8,027 nt of DNA, from contig JAQTUY010000072.1 in the NCBI GenBank assembly GCA_028707105.1, positions 1 through 8,027 of the forward strand, given 5' to 3'. The number at the start of each line of letters is the position of its first letter. Positions within the stretch are counted from its first letter, which is position 1. The notes under the pieces were generated by a model. The model did no database searches, was not told where the DNA came from, and saw nothing but the letters and a program-made list of their open reading frames with translations. A program made the position numbers and the translations under genes. The stretch is from Candidatus Omnitrophota bacterium (GTDB lineage Bacteria; Omnitrophota; Koll11; Gygaellales; JAQTUY01). Below, in pieces: positions 1-6,545 of this stretch.

Positions 1-1142
1 CTGGATAAAGCGACGATACCGAACCATTCTTCGTTCATATTCTTGTTGCCTTCGGCCCTGATATCGAAATAATAAGAACCGTTAGACCAGCCGGCGTGGG
101 TATCGTGGACGCTCCAGCTTGCCTGGTCGCATTCATTGCTCTTCCACCACTCATCCGTCCATTCAAAGATCGTCCCGCCCAGGCAGTTGCCTGTTCCTTC
201 TTTATTCCCGGCCAGGTTCTGATAGACCTGCCTCCACTGGCTCTCCAGGAAAAAAGCCTGCATATTCTGGTCTTCTTTTTTTAAAAAAGCGTCGTAGGCG
301 TCCGAGCCGAATTCCGATAAAAGTATGGGTTTGTCAAAAGTCGCTTTTAATGAATTAAATAGATTCCCGAAAGTCTTACCTCTATATATAATACAAGCGA
401 CCAGGTCTATATCGGGACAGACATTGCTTGCCAGGTCCAGGCCGATCAGCTCGCCGTTGCCTAAAGCCACCGGATGATTGGGGTCGATCTTCTTGATCTC
501 CCGCGCCAGGTCGTTGACAAAAGAATAATAAATGTTCGCCCTCATCTCCCTTTGCCTGGAAGGGTCTTTTTCCTTATCGATCTCTTCGGATGACCAGGGA
601 TTTATCCGCCCCGCGAAAGAATAATTGTTCTCATTGCCTAAGATCCATAAAAGTATGCCGGGTTCATCTTTATAATTACGCACCATCGTAAGGACTTCTG
701 TTTTTATTTTTTCCTGAAAAGCCTTATCGGCGTAAAAAGGCCCCGGATAATCCCAGAACCCCAGCCAGCTGCCCATGATCGAACGTATGCCGTAACGCTG
801 ATACAGCTCGCCGATGACCTTTTTTACTTCCCCGGGATTATTCCCGTCCCGGTAGAACCTGACCGTATTGACCCCCATTTTGCTCATCAAATCGCCGTCG
901 GCTATCCAGGGCTTATTCGGGTCAGCCCAAAAATCATAGGAATAATCCTGGCCTAAAGGAATAGGGCTGTAACAAACGCCTTTTACAATATATGGTCTAC
1001 GGTTCACCAGCAATTGATAGTGGCCGTTCTTGAGCTTACGGATGGCGACTTTGGAAGCAGTTGACTTAGGCGAGGCGCCCAAAGAGGCTGCCAATAACAA
1101 ACTACAGGCCGCCAGCACAAACAAGCGGCCTGTAGTAGTCAT
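1..1142 (-). CDS. Secreted clan GH-A (GH2-like TIM-barrel) glycosidase, 3' end cut off by window edge
   Basis: The first 380 codons are present and read open to the left edge. Residues 1-23 look like a Sec signal peptide (hydrophobic run about 7-21, likely cut after LGA). A short beta segment (about 33-58, ending YIVKGVCYSP) leads into a barrel. The putative acid/base is Glu171 in WILGNENNY and the putative nucleophile is Glu277 in LLSEFGSD, the usual clan GH-A pair on strands 4 and 7. The motif GGTIFEWTDEWWK (about 322-334) and the final EEWFG match the 806-residue enzyme upstream, so the two are paralogues and probably only a few tens of residues are missing here. It lacks the TPR region and Ca-loop insertion of that paralogue. 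Start: the ATG at 1142 is 16 nt after the preceding stop and has no clear Shine-Dalgarno; an in-frame ATG at 1178 would add 12 basic/polar residues and overlap the previous gene. Substrate unknown; the exact GH family (GH2, GH5 or GH72-like) is not resolved. Confidence 0.85.
   Translation of the reverse strand, partial: MTTTGRLFVLAACSLLLAASLGASPKSTASKVAIRKLKNGHYQLLVNRRPYIVKGVCYSPIPLGQDYSYDFWADPNKPWIADGDLMSKMGVNTVRFYRDGNNPGEVKKVIGELYQRYGIRSIMGSWLGFWDYPGPFYADKAFQEKIKTEVLTMVRNYKDEPGILLWILGNENNYSFAGRINPWSSEEIDKEKDPSRQREMRANIYYSFVNDLAREIKKIDPNHPVALGNGELIGLDLASNVCPDIDLVACIIYRGKTFGNLFNSLKATFDKPILLSEFGSDAYDAFLKKEDQNMQAFFLESQWRQVYQNLAGNKEGTGNCLGGTIFEWTDEWWKSNECDQASWSVHDTHAGWSNGSYYFDIRAEGNKNMNEEWFGIVALS
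1101..1136 (-). repeat. Perfect 12-bp inverted repeat (RNA hairpin) inside the signal-peptide codons
   Basis: Arms at 1101-1112 (ACTACAGGCCGC on plus) and 1125-1136 are exact reverse complements with a 12-nt loop at 1113-1124. In the mRNA the stem opens at nucleotide 7 of the downstream glycosidase reading frame and 22 nt after the preceding stop codon. The 3' arm is followed in the transcript by a loosely T-rich stretch (TTTGTTATT), not a clean U-tract. It could act as a weak terminator or as a block on translation initiation. The repeat is directly seen; a function is inference. Confidence 0.8.
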
Positions 1143-1158
1143 TGATCTATAACTTTTA

Positions 1159-2334
1159 TTATTCGTACTTGATCTCATCCAGATAGAAAGTTGCGCCTTG
1201 AGGATTGACATCAAGGTTAGTTGCCCAGCAGAAACCACCGATGACATAGGACAAGTCTTTGCCTTTTAGATCGATAGTGTACTGCGTCCATTCTTTGTTC
1301 AAAAGCACCGGTCCGATACCCGCGGCATCAGAATCGGAATATTCACCCATTATGCCGCCGATCTTGAACTCCTCGATCCTCTCCCCGCCGTTGGCGCCTT
1401 TGGCCCAAAAGGTGACCTTGGTAGCTTTGGAAAGGTCAAAACCTCCGTCAATAGCTCCCCAGTTGTTTGCGGGATTCTGCCAGTAAATGCCTGCCCAGCG
1501 GGCTCCCTGAGATGCGTTGGGAGCGTAGATTATCTTAACGCAGGTATCGCCTAAATACGCGTCTTCTTTTGAGGCGGCGTCAAACTTGATATCGCCGTAA
1601 TCGCCCATCCAGCCCGAAGGGATAAAGTGATTGGTGACCGCTCCCCTGTCAGAGTAGATATAAAAGGGCATATCCTGGGTCTTTTTTGACTCAGGCTTTA
1701 GCGCGGTATCCATCTCATATTTGATATCATCGATATAGATCACCGCGCCCTGAGGATTAAGATCGGAAGTGCTGACCCATCCGAATCCTCCGCTGATGTA
1801 GCTTAGATCCTTGCCTACCAGGTTAATGGTATATTCTTTCCAGGTGTCGGTCAACTCTATCGGGCCCATCTCTATGTTAGCAGTATCGGGATAGGTGCCT
1901 TTTATTCCGCCGACTATGAATTTCTGGATCTTCTCTCCGCCCTTTTCGCCGCGGGCCCAGAAGGTGACCTTGGCCATCCCGGTCAGGTCAAAACCGCCCT
2001 TCTTGGTCCCCCAGTTATTGGCGGGATTCTGCCAATACACGCCTGCCCAGCCCTGGCCTTGAGCCTTGGCTGCGCTGTAGGTGAATTTCAGGCAGGTCGT
2101 TCCGCCGTGAGGATTGCTCATGCACTGATCATCCAGTTTGATATCTCCGTAGTCACCCATAAACCCAGAAGGGATAAAGTGATTGTCCGGGGATTTCTTG
2201 TCAGTGTAGACGGTAAAAGAATCTTTCTTTGCTGCCGCGGGCGCTGCTTCCTGTTTTGCCTCTTCGGCGAAAGCGAAGGCCAGAGACAAAAGCATTATGC
2301 AGCCGCTTAACGCCATGATGCTTAGTTTCTTCAT
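1159..2334 (-). CDS. Secreted protein with two tandem jelly-roll-like, probably carbohydrate-binding, domains
   Basis: The product is 391 residues. Residues 1-23 form a Sec signal peptide (MKK, then a hydrophobic run ending AFA, cleavage before EEA), followed by an Ala/Lys/Glu-rich linker to about 38. Two domains of 169 residues each follow (39-207 and 223-391), joined by a 15-residue Pro/Lys linker; by hand about 92 of 169 positions are identical. Each carries NHFIPSG, GDYGDIK, YWQNPANNWG (101-109 and 285-293), FWA(R/K)G, GKDLSY and a terminal D(D/E)IKYE strand. The strand-rich pattern with conserved aromatics resembles beta-sandwich carbohydrate-binding modules of the CBM11/galactose-binding type, but I cannot assign a family. 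No catalytic motif is visible. The ATG at 2334 is preferred because AAGGGGG (2343-2349) sits 8 nt before it; the in-frame GTG at 2343 overlaps that site. It lies between two glycosidase genes, which supports a role in glycan or surface binding. Two consecutive TAA stops end it. Confidence 0.8.
   Translation of the reverse strand: MKKLSIMALSGCIMLLSLAFAFAEEAKQEAAPAAAKKDSFTVYTDKKSPDNHFIPSGFMGDYGDIKLDDQCMSNPHGGTTCLKFTYSAAKAQGQGWAGVYWQNPANNWGTKKGGFDLTGMAKVTFWARGEKGGEKIQKFIVGGIKGTYPDTANIEMGPIELTDTWKEYTINLVGKDLSYISGGFGWVSTSDLNPQGAVIYIDDIKYEMDTALKPESKKTQDMPFYIYSDRGAVTNHFIPSGWMGDYGDIKFDAASKEDAYLGDTCVKIIYAPNASQGARWAGIYWQNPANNWGAIDGGFDLSKATKVTFWAKGANGGERIEEFKIGGIMGEYSDSDAAGIGPVLLNKEWTQYTIDLKGKDLSYVIGGFCWATNLDVNPQGATFYLDEIKYE
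1162..1668 (-). repeat. Second copy of the 169-residue tandem domain
   Basis: Encodes residues 223-391 of the tandem-domain protein. It aligns with the copy at 1714-2220 along its full length with equal size, and the DNA around 1455-1500 is visibly similar to that around 2008-2051 (both encode NPANNWG). The level of divergence indicates an old internal duplication. Confidence 0.85.
1714..2220 (-). repeat. First copy of the 169-residue tandem domain
   Basis: Encodes residues 39-207 of the tandem-domain protein. It differs from the second copy most in the segment after GDYGDIK, where it carries two Cys (71 and 81); only the second of these has a counterpart (Cys265) in the other copy, so a disulfide specific to this copy is possible. 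Confidence 0.85.
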
Positions 2335-2342
2335 TTCCAACA

Positions 2343-2349
2343 CCCCCTT
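2343..2349 (-). promoter_or_regulatory. Strong ribosome binding site of the tandem-domain gene
   Basis: In the transcript AAGGGGG is followed by 8 nt and then the ATG at 2334. It decides that start over the in-frame GTG at 2343. It is preceded by more A residues, an unstructured, favourable context. The neighbouring glycosidase genes have no comparable site, so this gene may be translated more often than they are. Confidence 0.75.
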
Positions 2350-2363
2350 TTTTTACTTTTGTT

Positions 2364-4784
2364 TCATTTTACTTCGTTTGCTTCGCAAACTTGCGATTTA
2401 TCCGCGAATATCCTGCTGATATCAAATTTTGATCTTGGCGTTCGGATGTTTGCTCCCTCCTTTCGTCCTCCTGTCCAAAACTCCTGATACATAAAGTAAG
2501 ATCTACGTAAATGCCTCAAGTAAGGGCTGGCCTTCCCGCTGCCCTGGCTGCATAATCCCAGCCATTCTTCATGCATGAACCCGTCGGGGAACGGCCCGCT
2601 GAACAAACCCTTGGTATCGTGGAAGAACGGCTCGTAAGCCTTCCACCACTCATCCAGCCATTCAAATACTATGCCCCCGATGGAATTACCCGCTCCTTCG
2701 CTAAAAGCCATGTTCAACTCGATATCTTCCCAGCAGCCGCGGTGATATTCCGCCTGCATCTCTTCCCCGTATTCCGCCGATTTGCCCTGGGCGTGAGCAG
2801 GGCAGCCGAATTCCGTGATAAAGGCGGGTTTGTCCGCCTGCTCTCTGACTGCCTGCCAGAAATAGCCAAACCCGTAATCCCCGCGGTAAACATTGGAACC
2901 GAAAATATCGATATCGGGGCAATTCCCGGCGAATTTGTCCAAATACAGGGTATCTCCGCTGGCGATAGCTACCGGATGATCCGGATCAATGGCCTTCATT
3001 ACCCTGGCGGCTTCGTTGGCGAATTTAAAAAAGGCGTCCGGCTCTTTATCGGCATTGCAGGCGTACCCGTAAACATTCTCGTTGCCTAAAAGCCAGCAAA
3101 GGATATACGGCTCATCCTTATATTCATTCACCATCGCCGTTACCGACTCAAGCATCTTCTTTTTCTGCTCTTCATCGGTATAATCGGTGCCCGGGTTCCA
3201 GGAGGCGCCCGAACCGATGGCGTATTTTCCGAAGAAATCCCCCATGATCACCCGGATGCCGTAAGTATTATAAAGCTCGCGCATCAGCTCTTTGTTCACT
3301 TTAAAAGGCTGATGATAAAGGCGGATGGAATTCACGCCCATCTGTTTCATTAGTTCAAAATCCCCTACAGCCGGCTCATCTTTATCCTGGATATTATTCC
3401 CGTTCTTATCCACAAAAGCGTCATACGGCCCGTCGATCCTGCCGTTCTTGTTGAAATCTTCCTCCATCCAGTTGCCCTGGGTCTTAAAATCCGGGGATTG
3501 CCCGACCTTGGTCGGAGAATAGGTAATAGCCCTTACCACAAACGGCTTGCCGTCAACCATCATCTGCCAGCCGCCGTTCTCATACTGGACTAAGGTAACC
3601 TTTCCCGCGCCGATGGTCTTCTTGACCGTTTTATTCACGTTTGCGTTCCTGTTCACGGCCTCCAGGGGATTGGCTTTTACGAATATCCCGGGGTCGGCTA
3701 TCACGATATCGTTGGCTACGATATTATCAAATCCGTTCTCTATGCGTATACTGGCCCCCTCAAGCTTATATCCTATCTCGGGATGACGGCGCAGCAGGTA
3801 ATGGATCTTAGCTATGGCTGCCTGCCCGATATACCAGGGAGTATGCCAATAGGTGACCCCGTAGCCTCCGGGAAAATGCACGACAGACGCGTAATACGCC
3901 TTGATCGCCTGCTTTATCTGGCCTGATTTTTCCAAAGTCAAACCGGTATAAAACAATCTCACTGCTTGCGGCTCAGGCGAAGTCGCCCATTTAAAAAAAG
4001 CCGCCTGCAAATCCGGACTGTGCAGAAAATCCCACTGGTCACCTTCCAGTCTTTTCTCTTTCAGGAATTGCCGGTATTTAGGGTCCCATCTGACCGAAGT
4101 CGTGTTAGGGTAAATCCCTTCTCCGACAGCCAGGCTCAAACCCTCCTGGTCAATGATCTCATATTTATAATCCTTGGTCCCGGGATCGTGGAATTTACCG
4201 TACTTGGCATAATCCACGATGTCTTCCTTGCCGGGGTCATAAAGCACGATCTTGCTTTCAACCTGGCTGACCCGTTTTTTTTCTTCTACTGCCGCCCCGG
4301 CCTGGCCTTCTTCCATCTTCTTGATGCTCTGTTGTGAGACTTCGGCTACTTTCCAATACCACCCGCGCTGGTCCCAGGCCTGCGCGAAAGGATACTTCTT
4401 GATAATAATATTAAAAATGTCCTTGGCTTCTTTTTTCTTGCCCTGGTTCATATAAGATTCACCCTGGATAAAATAACAGGTGGCCACATCATTCAGGCTG
4501 GAAAAAGAACCGACATCCGATCCGGTAGGTAACCTGGTAAGCGAGAGCTGCTGTTTATCGGCTTCATCCTGATAGAGGTCGATACACTGCTGGGTAACTT
4601 TAAAAGTCGCCTCAATATCGCCCTTGCCGTGCGCCTCCCAGGCTTTGATCAACAGGTCTTTGGAAGCGCTCTTATCCTGCGCAAAAGAAAAACCGGGACA
4701 GATCACCAGCGCCAAAGCGCAGGCGAGAAAACAAACGCGCAAACCAGGTCTCAAGATATTTTGAAATTTGGATCTTGAATTCAT
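2364..4784 (-). CDS. Secreted TPR-containing clan GH-A (GH2-like) glycosidase
   Basis: An 806-residue exported enzyme. Residues 1-35 are a Sec signal peptide (hydrophobic 18-34, likely cut after FSFA). Residues 40-335 are mostly helical and contain two well-formed TPR units: 101-134 (Tyr104, Gly108, Tyr111, Ala120, Phe124, Pro132) and 274-307 (Leu277, Gly281, Ala293, Tyr297, Pro305). A strand-rich part (about 340-420) leads into the barrel at FVVRAITYSP. An Asp/Asn-rich insertion at 443-470 looks like two Ca-binding loops. The putative acid/base is Glu569 (WLLGNENVY) and the nucleophile Glu658 (FITEFGCP); GGIVFEWLDEWWK (703-715) matches the paralogue at the left edge. The barrel is clan GH-A, nearest GH2-type enzymes in appearance; the specificity is unknown. 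The ATG shares one base with the TAA of the permease gene (TAATG), so translation is probably coupled. Fusion of TPRs to a secreted glycosidase is uncommon and suggests assembly with partners in the periplasm or at the surface. Confidence 0.88.
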   Translation of the reverse strand: MNSRSKFQNILRPGLRVCFLACALALVICPGFSFAQDKSASKDLLIKAWEAHGKGDIEATFKVTQQCIDLYQDEADKQQLSLTRLPTGSDVGSFSSLNDVATCYFIQGESYMNQGKKKEAKDIFNIIIKKYPFAQAWDQRGWYWKVAEVSQQSIKKMEEGQAGAAVEEKKRVSQVESKIVLYDPGKEDIVDYAKYGKFHDPGTKDYKYEIIDQEGLSLAVGEGIYPNTTSVRWDPKYRQFLKEKRLEGDQWDFLHSPDLQAAFFKWATSPEPQAVRLFYTGLTLEKSGQIKQAIKAYYASVVHFPGGYGVTYWHTPWYIGQAAIAKIHYLLRRHPEIGYKLEGASIRIENGFDNIVANDIVIADPGIFVKANPLEAVNRNANVNKTVKKTIGAGKVTLVQYENGGWQMMVDGKPFVVRAITYSPTKVGQSPDFKTQGNWMEEDFNKNGRIDGPYDAFVDKNGNNIQDKDEPAVGDFELMKQMGVNSIRLYHQPFKVNKELMRELYNTYGIRVIMGDFFGKYAIGSGASWNPGTDYTDEEQKKKMLESVTAMVNEYKDEPYILCWLLGNENVYGYACNADKEPDAFFKFANEAARVMKAIDPDHPVAIASGDTLYLDKFAGNCPDIDIFGSNVYRGDYGFGYFWQAVREQADKPAFITEFGCPAHAQGKSAEYGEEMQAEYHRGCWEDIELNMAFSEGAGNSIGGIVFEWLDEWWKAYEPFFHDTKGLFSGPFPDGFMHEEWLGLCSQGSGKASPYLRHLRRSYFMYQEFWTGGRKEGANIRTPRSKFDISRIFADKSQVCEANEVK
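2376..2390 (-). repeat. Short stable hairpin just before the stop of the large glycosidase gene
   Basis: GTTTGC and GCAAAC flank a 3-nt loop; on the transcript strand the loop closes as GCGAAGC, a sequence known to form unusually stable mini-hairpins. It ends 9 nt before the TGA at 2364-2366 and has no U-tract after it, so it is not an intrinsic terminator. It might slow ribosomes or protect the upstream mRNA from 3' exonucleases; that role is speculative. Confidence 0.5.
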
Positions 4785-5632
4785 TATCCGACTACCGCTC
4801 CGGCTGTAACGCCCTTAATAATATAACGCTGCATCATAAGATAAACCAGTATGATCGGCAGGGCCGTAATAGTAAGGCCCGCCATTAAAAGCGGATATTG
4901 AGTGATAAATTCCCCCTGGAAGGTAGTCAGAGCCACCTGCAAGGGCATCAGATTACGCTGGTCAAATATGATCAGCGCCAGCACATATTCATTCCAGACA
5001 TTCAGGGCATTAAGCACGACTACGACAGCCAGCACCGGCTTGGCCAGGGGCAGGGCCACATGCCACCAGATACCCAGCTTAGTGCACCCGTCGATCCGCG
5101 CGGCGTCCTCTAATTCGCGCGGCGTCTTGTCAAAAAATGTTTTTAATAAGAATATGCTGGTAGACAAGCCCACATTGATCATACAGAGGATATAACCTAT
5201 CTGGGTATTACGCAGGTGCAGTTTATTCAATAAGACATAAAGCGGGACAAAGCTTCCCGGGATGGGGATCATCATCGCCGCCATGAACATATAAAACAGG
5301 ATATTCCTGCCCGGGAATTCAAAGCGCGAGAAAGCGTAAGCTGCCAGGGAAGCGACAATAACAATACCGGCGACCACGCTTGAGGTATAAAGGACGCTGT
5401 TTAAGAAATACCTGCCGAAACCGCCCTCCTGCCAGGCCAACAGGTAATTTTCCCAATGCATTTCTTTAGGGATCAGCGATATATCCGAAAATATGGTCTG
5501 CTGGGTCTTAAGGCTGGAACCGAACATCCAGATCAGGGGGAACAAGCAGGTCAACGCCACGCTGATCAGGAACATATGGATCAGCGTGTTTATGACTATG
5601 CTTTTAGTCTTGTAATAAATAGGCTGTTTCAT
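4784..5632 (-). CDS. Carbohydrate ABC transporter permease, MalG/UgpE type (CUT1)
   Basis: A 282-residue inner-membrane protein with about six hydrophobic segments (around 14-38, 80-101, 111-132, 143-163, 196-220 and 247-267). The cytoplasmic EAA loop, which docks the ATPase, is at about 171-198: PRELEDAARIDG followed by LPLAKP, with Asp176 in place of the usual first Glu of EAA. The WNEY motif at 213 and the C-terminal YIIKGVTAGAVVG are typical of the second CUT1 permease. Its partner is the permease encoded 30 nt upstream, and together they form the channel for a sugar or oligosaccharide delivered by the upstream lipoprotein. A Shine-Dalgarno AAAGGA (5642-5647) lies 9 nt before the ATG. The stop overlaps the next start by one base. 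The solute cannot be deduced. Confidence 0.95.
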   Translation of the reverse strand: MKQPIYYKTKSIVINTLIHMFLISVALTCLFPLIWMFGSSLKTQQTIFSDISLIPKEMHWENYLLAWQEGGFGRYFLNSVLYTSSVVAGIVIVASLAAYAFSRFEFPGRNILFYMFMAAMMIPIPGSFVPLYVLLNKLHLRNTQIGYILCMINVGLSTSIFLLKTFFDKTPRELEDAARIDGCTKLGIWWHVALPLAKPVLAVVVVLNALNVWNEYVLALIIFDQRNLMPLQVALTTFQGEFITQYPLLMAGLTITALPIILVYLMMQRYIIKGVTAGAVVG

Positions 5633-5641
5633 TTTTCAGGA

Positions 5642-5647
5642 TCCTTT
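5642..5647 (-). promoter_or_regulatory. Ribosome binding site of the MalG-type permease gene
   Basis: AAAGGA on the transcript strand, 9 nt before the ATG at 5632 and within the 30-nt gap between the two permease genes. It supports the chosen start and independent re-initiation. Confidence 0.6.
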
Positions 5648-5662
5648 AACCGCGCAGGTTTT

Positions 5663-6541
5663 TTAAGCTCCGCCGGCGCGCTTGGAAAGACGGTACTGGA
5701 TGAAAGATATAGCTACCAGGATCACGCCGAAAGAGAGCCCTTGCGCGCAGGCATACCCGAAACGCGAAGAACCGCGCATCGAAGCCAGTATCCTGAGCAC
5801 CGGCACCTGCGTATGGTATGCCGGTCCGCCTCCGGTCATGGCGATGATCAAAACGAACGCCTGCATCGTACCCAGGACCGTCAATATCATTACCGTGACC
5901 ACAACCGGTATCATCAGCGGTATAGTTACGCTCTTAAAGGTATGCCAGGCATTGGCCCCGTCCACCCGCGCCGCTTCATAAAGCTCGCGCGGTATGGTCT
6001 GCAAGCCCGCCAAAAATATCAGGAAACCCCAGCCAAAGCCTTTCCAACAGTGCACTATCGCCACGCAATTAAGCGCGGTGGCAGGATCGGAAAGCCAATG
6101 CCTTACCAGCTGGGGAAATCCCATCTTTATAAGCCAGCCGTTCAACAGGCCGTAGTTCCCGTCCAATATCCACTGCCAGACCAGGCCGACCACGACCTCC
6201 GATAATACCGGAGGAAGAAAAAATATGACCCGGTAAAAATTCTTTAATTTTATCTCGCGGTCGCAGGCCCAGGCCAGGGCAAAGGCTACGGCGTTCTGGA
6301 AGGTAAGAGCAATCACGGTGATCCAGCCGACGTTGAGCATCGAGTCCCACCAGATCTTATCCTGGAACAGGATCTCTTGAAAATTCCCCAGGCCCACAAA
6401 CGTCCGGGTGGGCATTATCCCGTCCCACTCGTACATCCCCAGCTGGAATACCTTAAAGAAGGGATAAATGTAGAATATGGAGAATATCAAAACTGCCGGC
6501 ATAACAAAGAGATAATTCTCCAGTGTGGACTTGTTTTTCAT
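5663..6541 (-). CDS. Carbohydrate ABC transporter permease, MalF/UgpA type (CUT1)
   Basis: A 292-residue inner-membrane permease with about six hydrophobic segments (around 10-34, 70-92, 104-125, 157-180, 207-233 and 263-283). The EAA loop, ELYEAARVDGANAWHTF then IPLMIP, spans about 186-213 with EAA at 189-191 and Gly195. The motif TGGGPAYHT (236-244) is characteristic of the first CUT1 permease. It lacks the large periplasmic P2 loop of enterobacterial MalF, so it is closer in layout to UgpA/LacF. It pairs with the MalG-type permease downstream. The ATG is only 4 nt after the stop of the solute-binding protein gene and no clear Shine-Dalgarno is visible in that interval, so translation likely depends on ribosomes finishing the upstream gene. 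Confidence 0.95.
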   Translation of the reverse strand: MKNKSTLENYLFVMPAVLIFSIFYIYPFFKVFQLGMYEWDGIMPTRTFVGLGNFQEILFQDKIWWDSMLNVGWITVIALTFQNAVAFALAWACDREIKLKNFYRVIFFLPPVLSEVVVGLVWQWILDGNYGLLNGWLIKMGFPQLVRHWLSDPATALNCVAIVHCWKGFGWGFLIFLAGLQTIPRELYEAARVDGANAWHTFKSVTIPLMIPVVVTVMILTVLGTMQAFVLIIAMTGGGPAYHTQVPVLRILASMRGSSRFGYACAQGLSFGVILVAISFIQYRLSKRAGGA

Positions 6542-6545
6542 AATT

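Noticed and set aside
1101..1142. Hairpin as the plain terminator of the tandem-domain gene with the glycosidase starting further downstream
   Set aside because: The hairpin codons themselves encode part of a convincing signal peptide in frame with the glycosidase, and there is no clean U-tract; a partial or regulatory role remains possible and is listed as a finding.
2299..2334. Lipobox-like LSGC at residues 9-12 of the tandem-domain protein
   Set aside because: Too few hydrophobic residues precede the Cys, and the hydrophobic run continues past it to a good signal peptidase I site (AFA before EEA).
2335..2343. GTG at 2343 as start of the tandem-domain protein
   Set aside because: The GTG overlaps the Shine-Dalgarno sequence that is correctly spaced for the ATG at 2334.
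2343..2354. Run of seven A and five G in the transcript as a slippage or frameshift site
   Set aside because: It lies between genes, after the stop of one and before the start of the next, so slippage there would not change a protein; it is better explained as a ribosome binding site.
2571..3089. Plus-strand open frame of 172 codons opposite the large glycosidase gene
   Set aside because: It lies opposite the conserved catalytic region, whose codon pattern explains the lack of stops; no ribosome binding site or recognisable motif was seen.
5633..5662. AACC/GGTT pairing between the permease genes as a terminator
   Set aside because: Only four base pairs are perfect and the stretch serves as the ribosome binding region of the next gene.
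5456..6205. Plus-strand open frame of 249 codons opposite the two permease genes
   Set aside because: Its product is rich in Arg, His, Tyr and Gln with no domain-like pattern, it crosses the gap between two well-supported permease genes, and it has the character of an antisense shadow.
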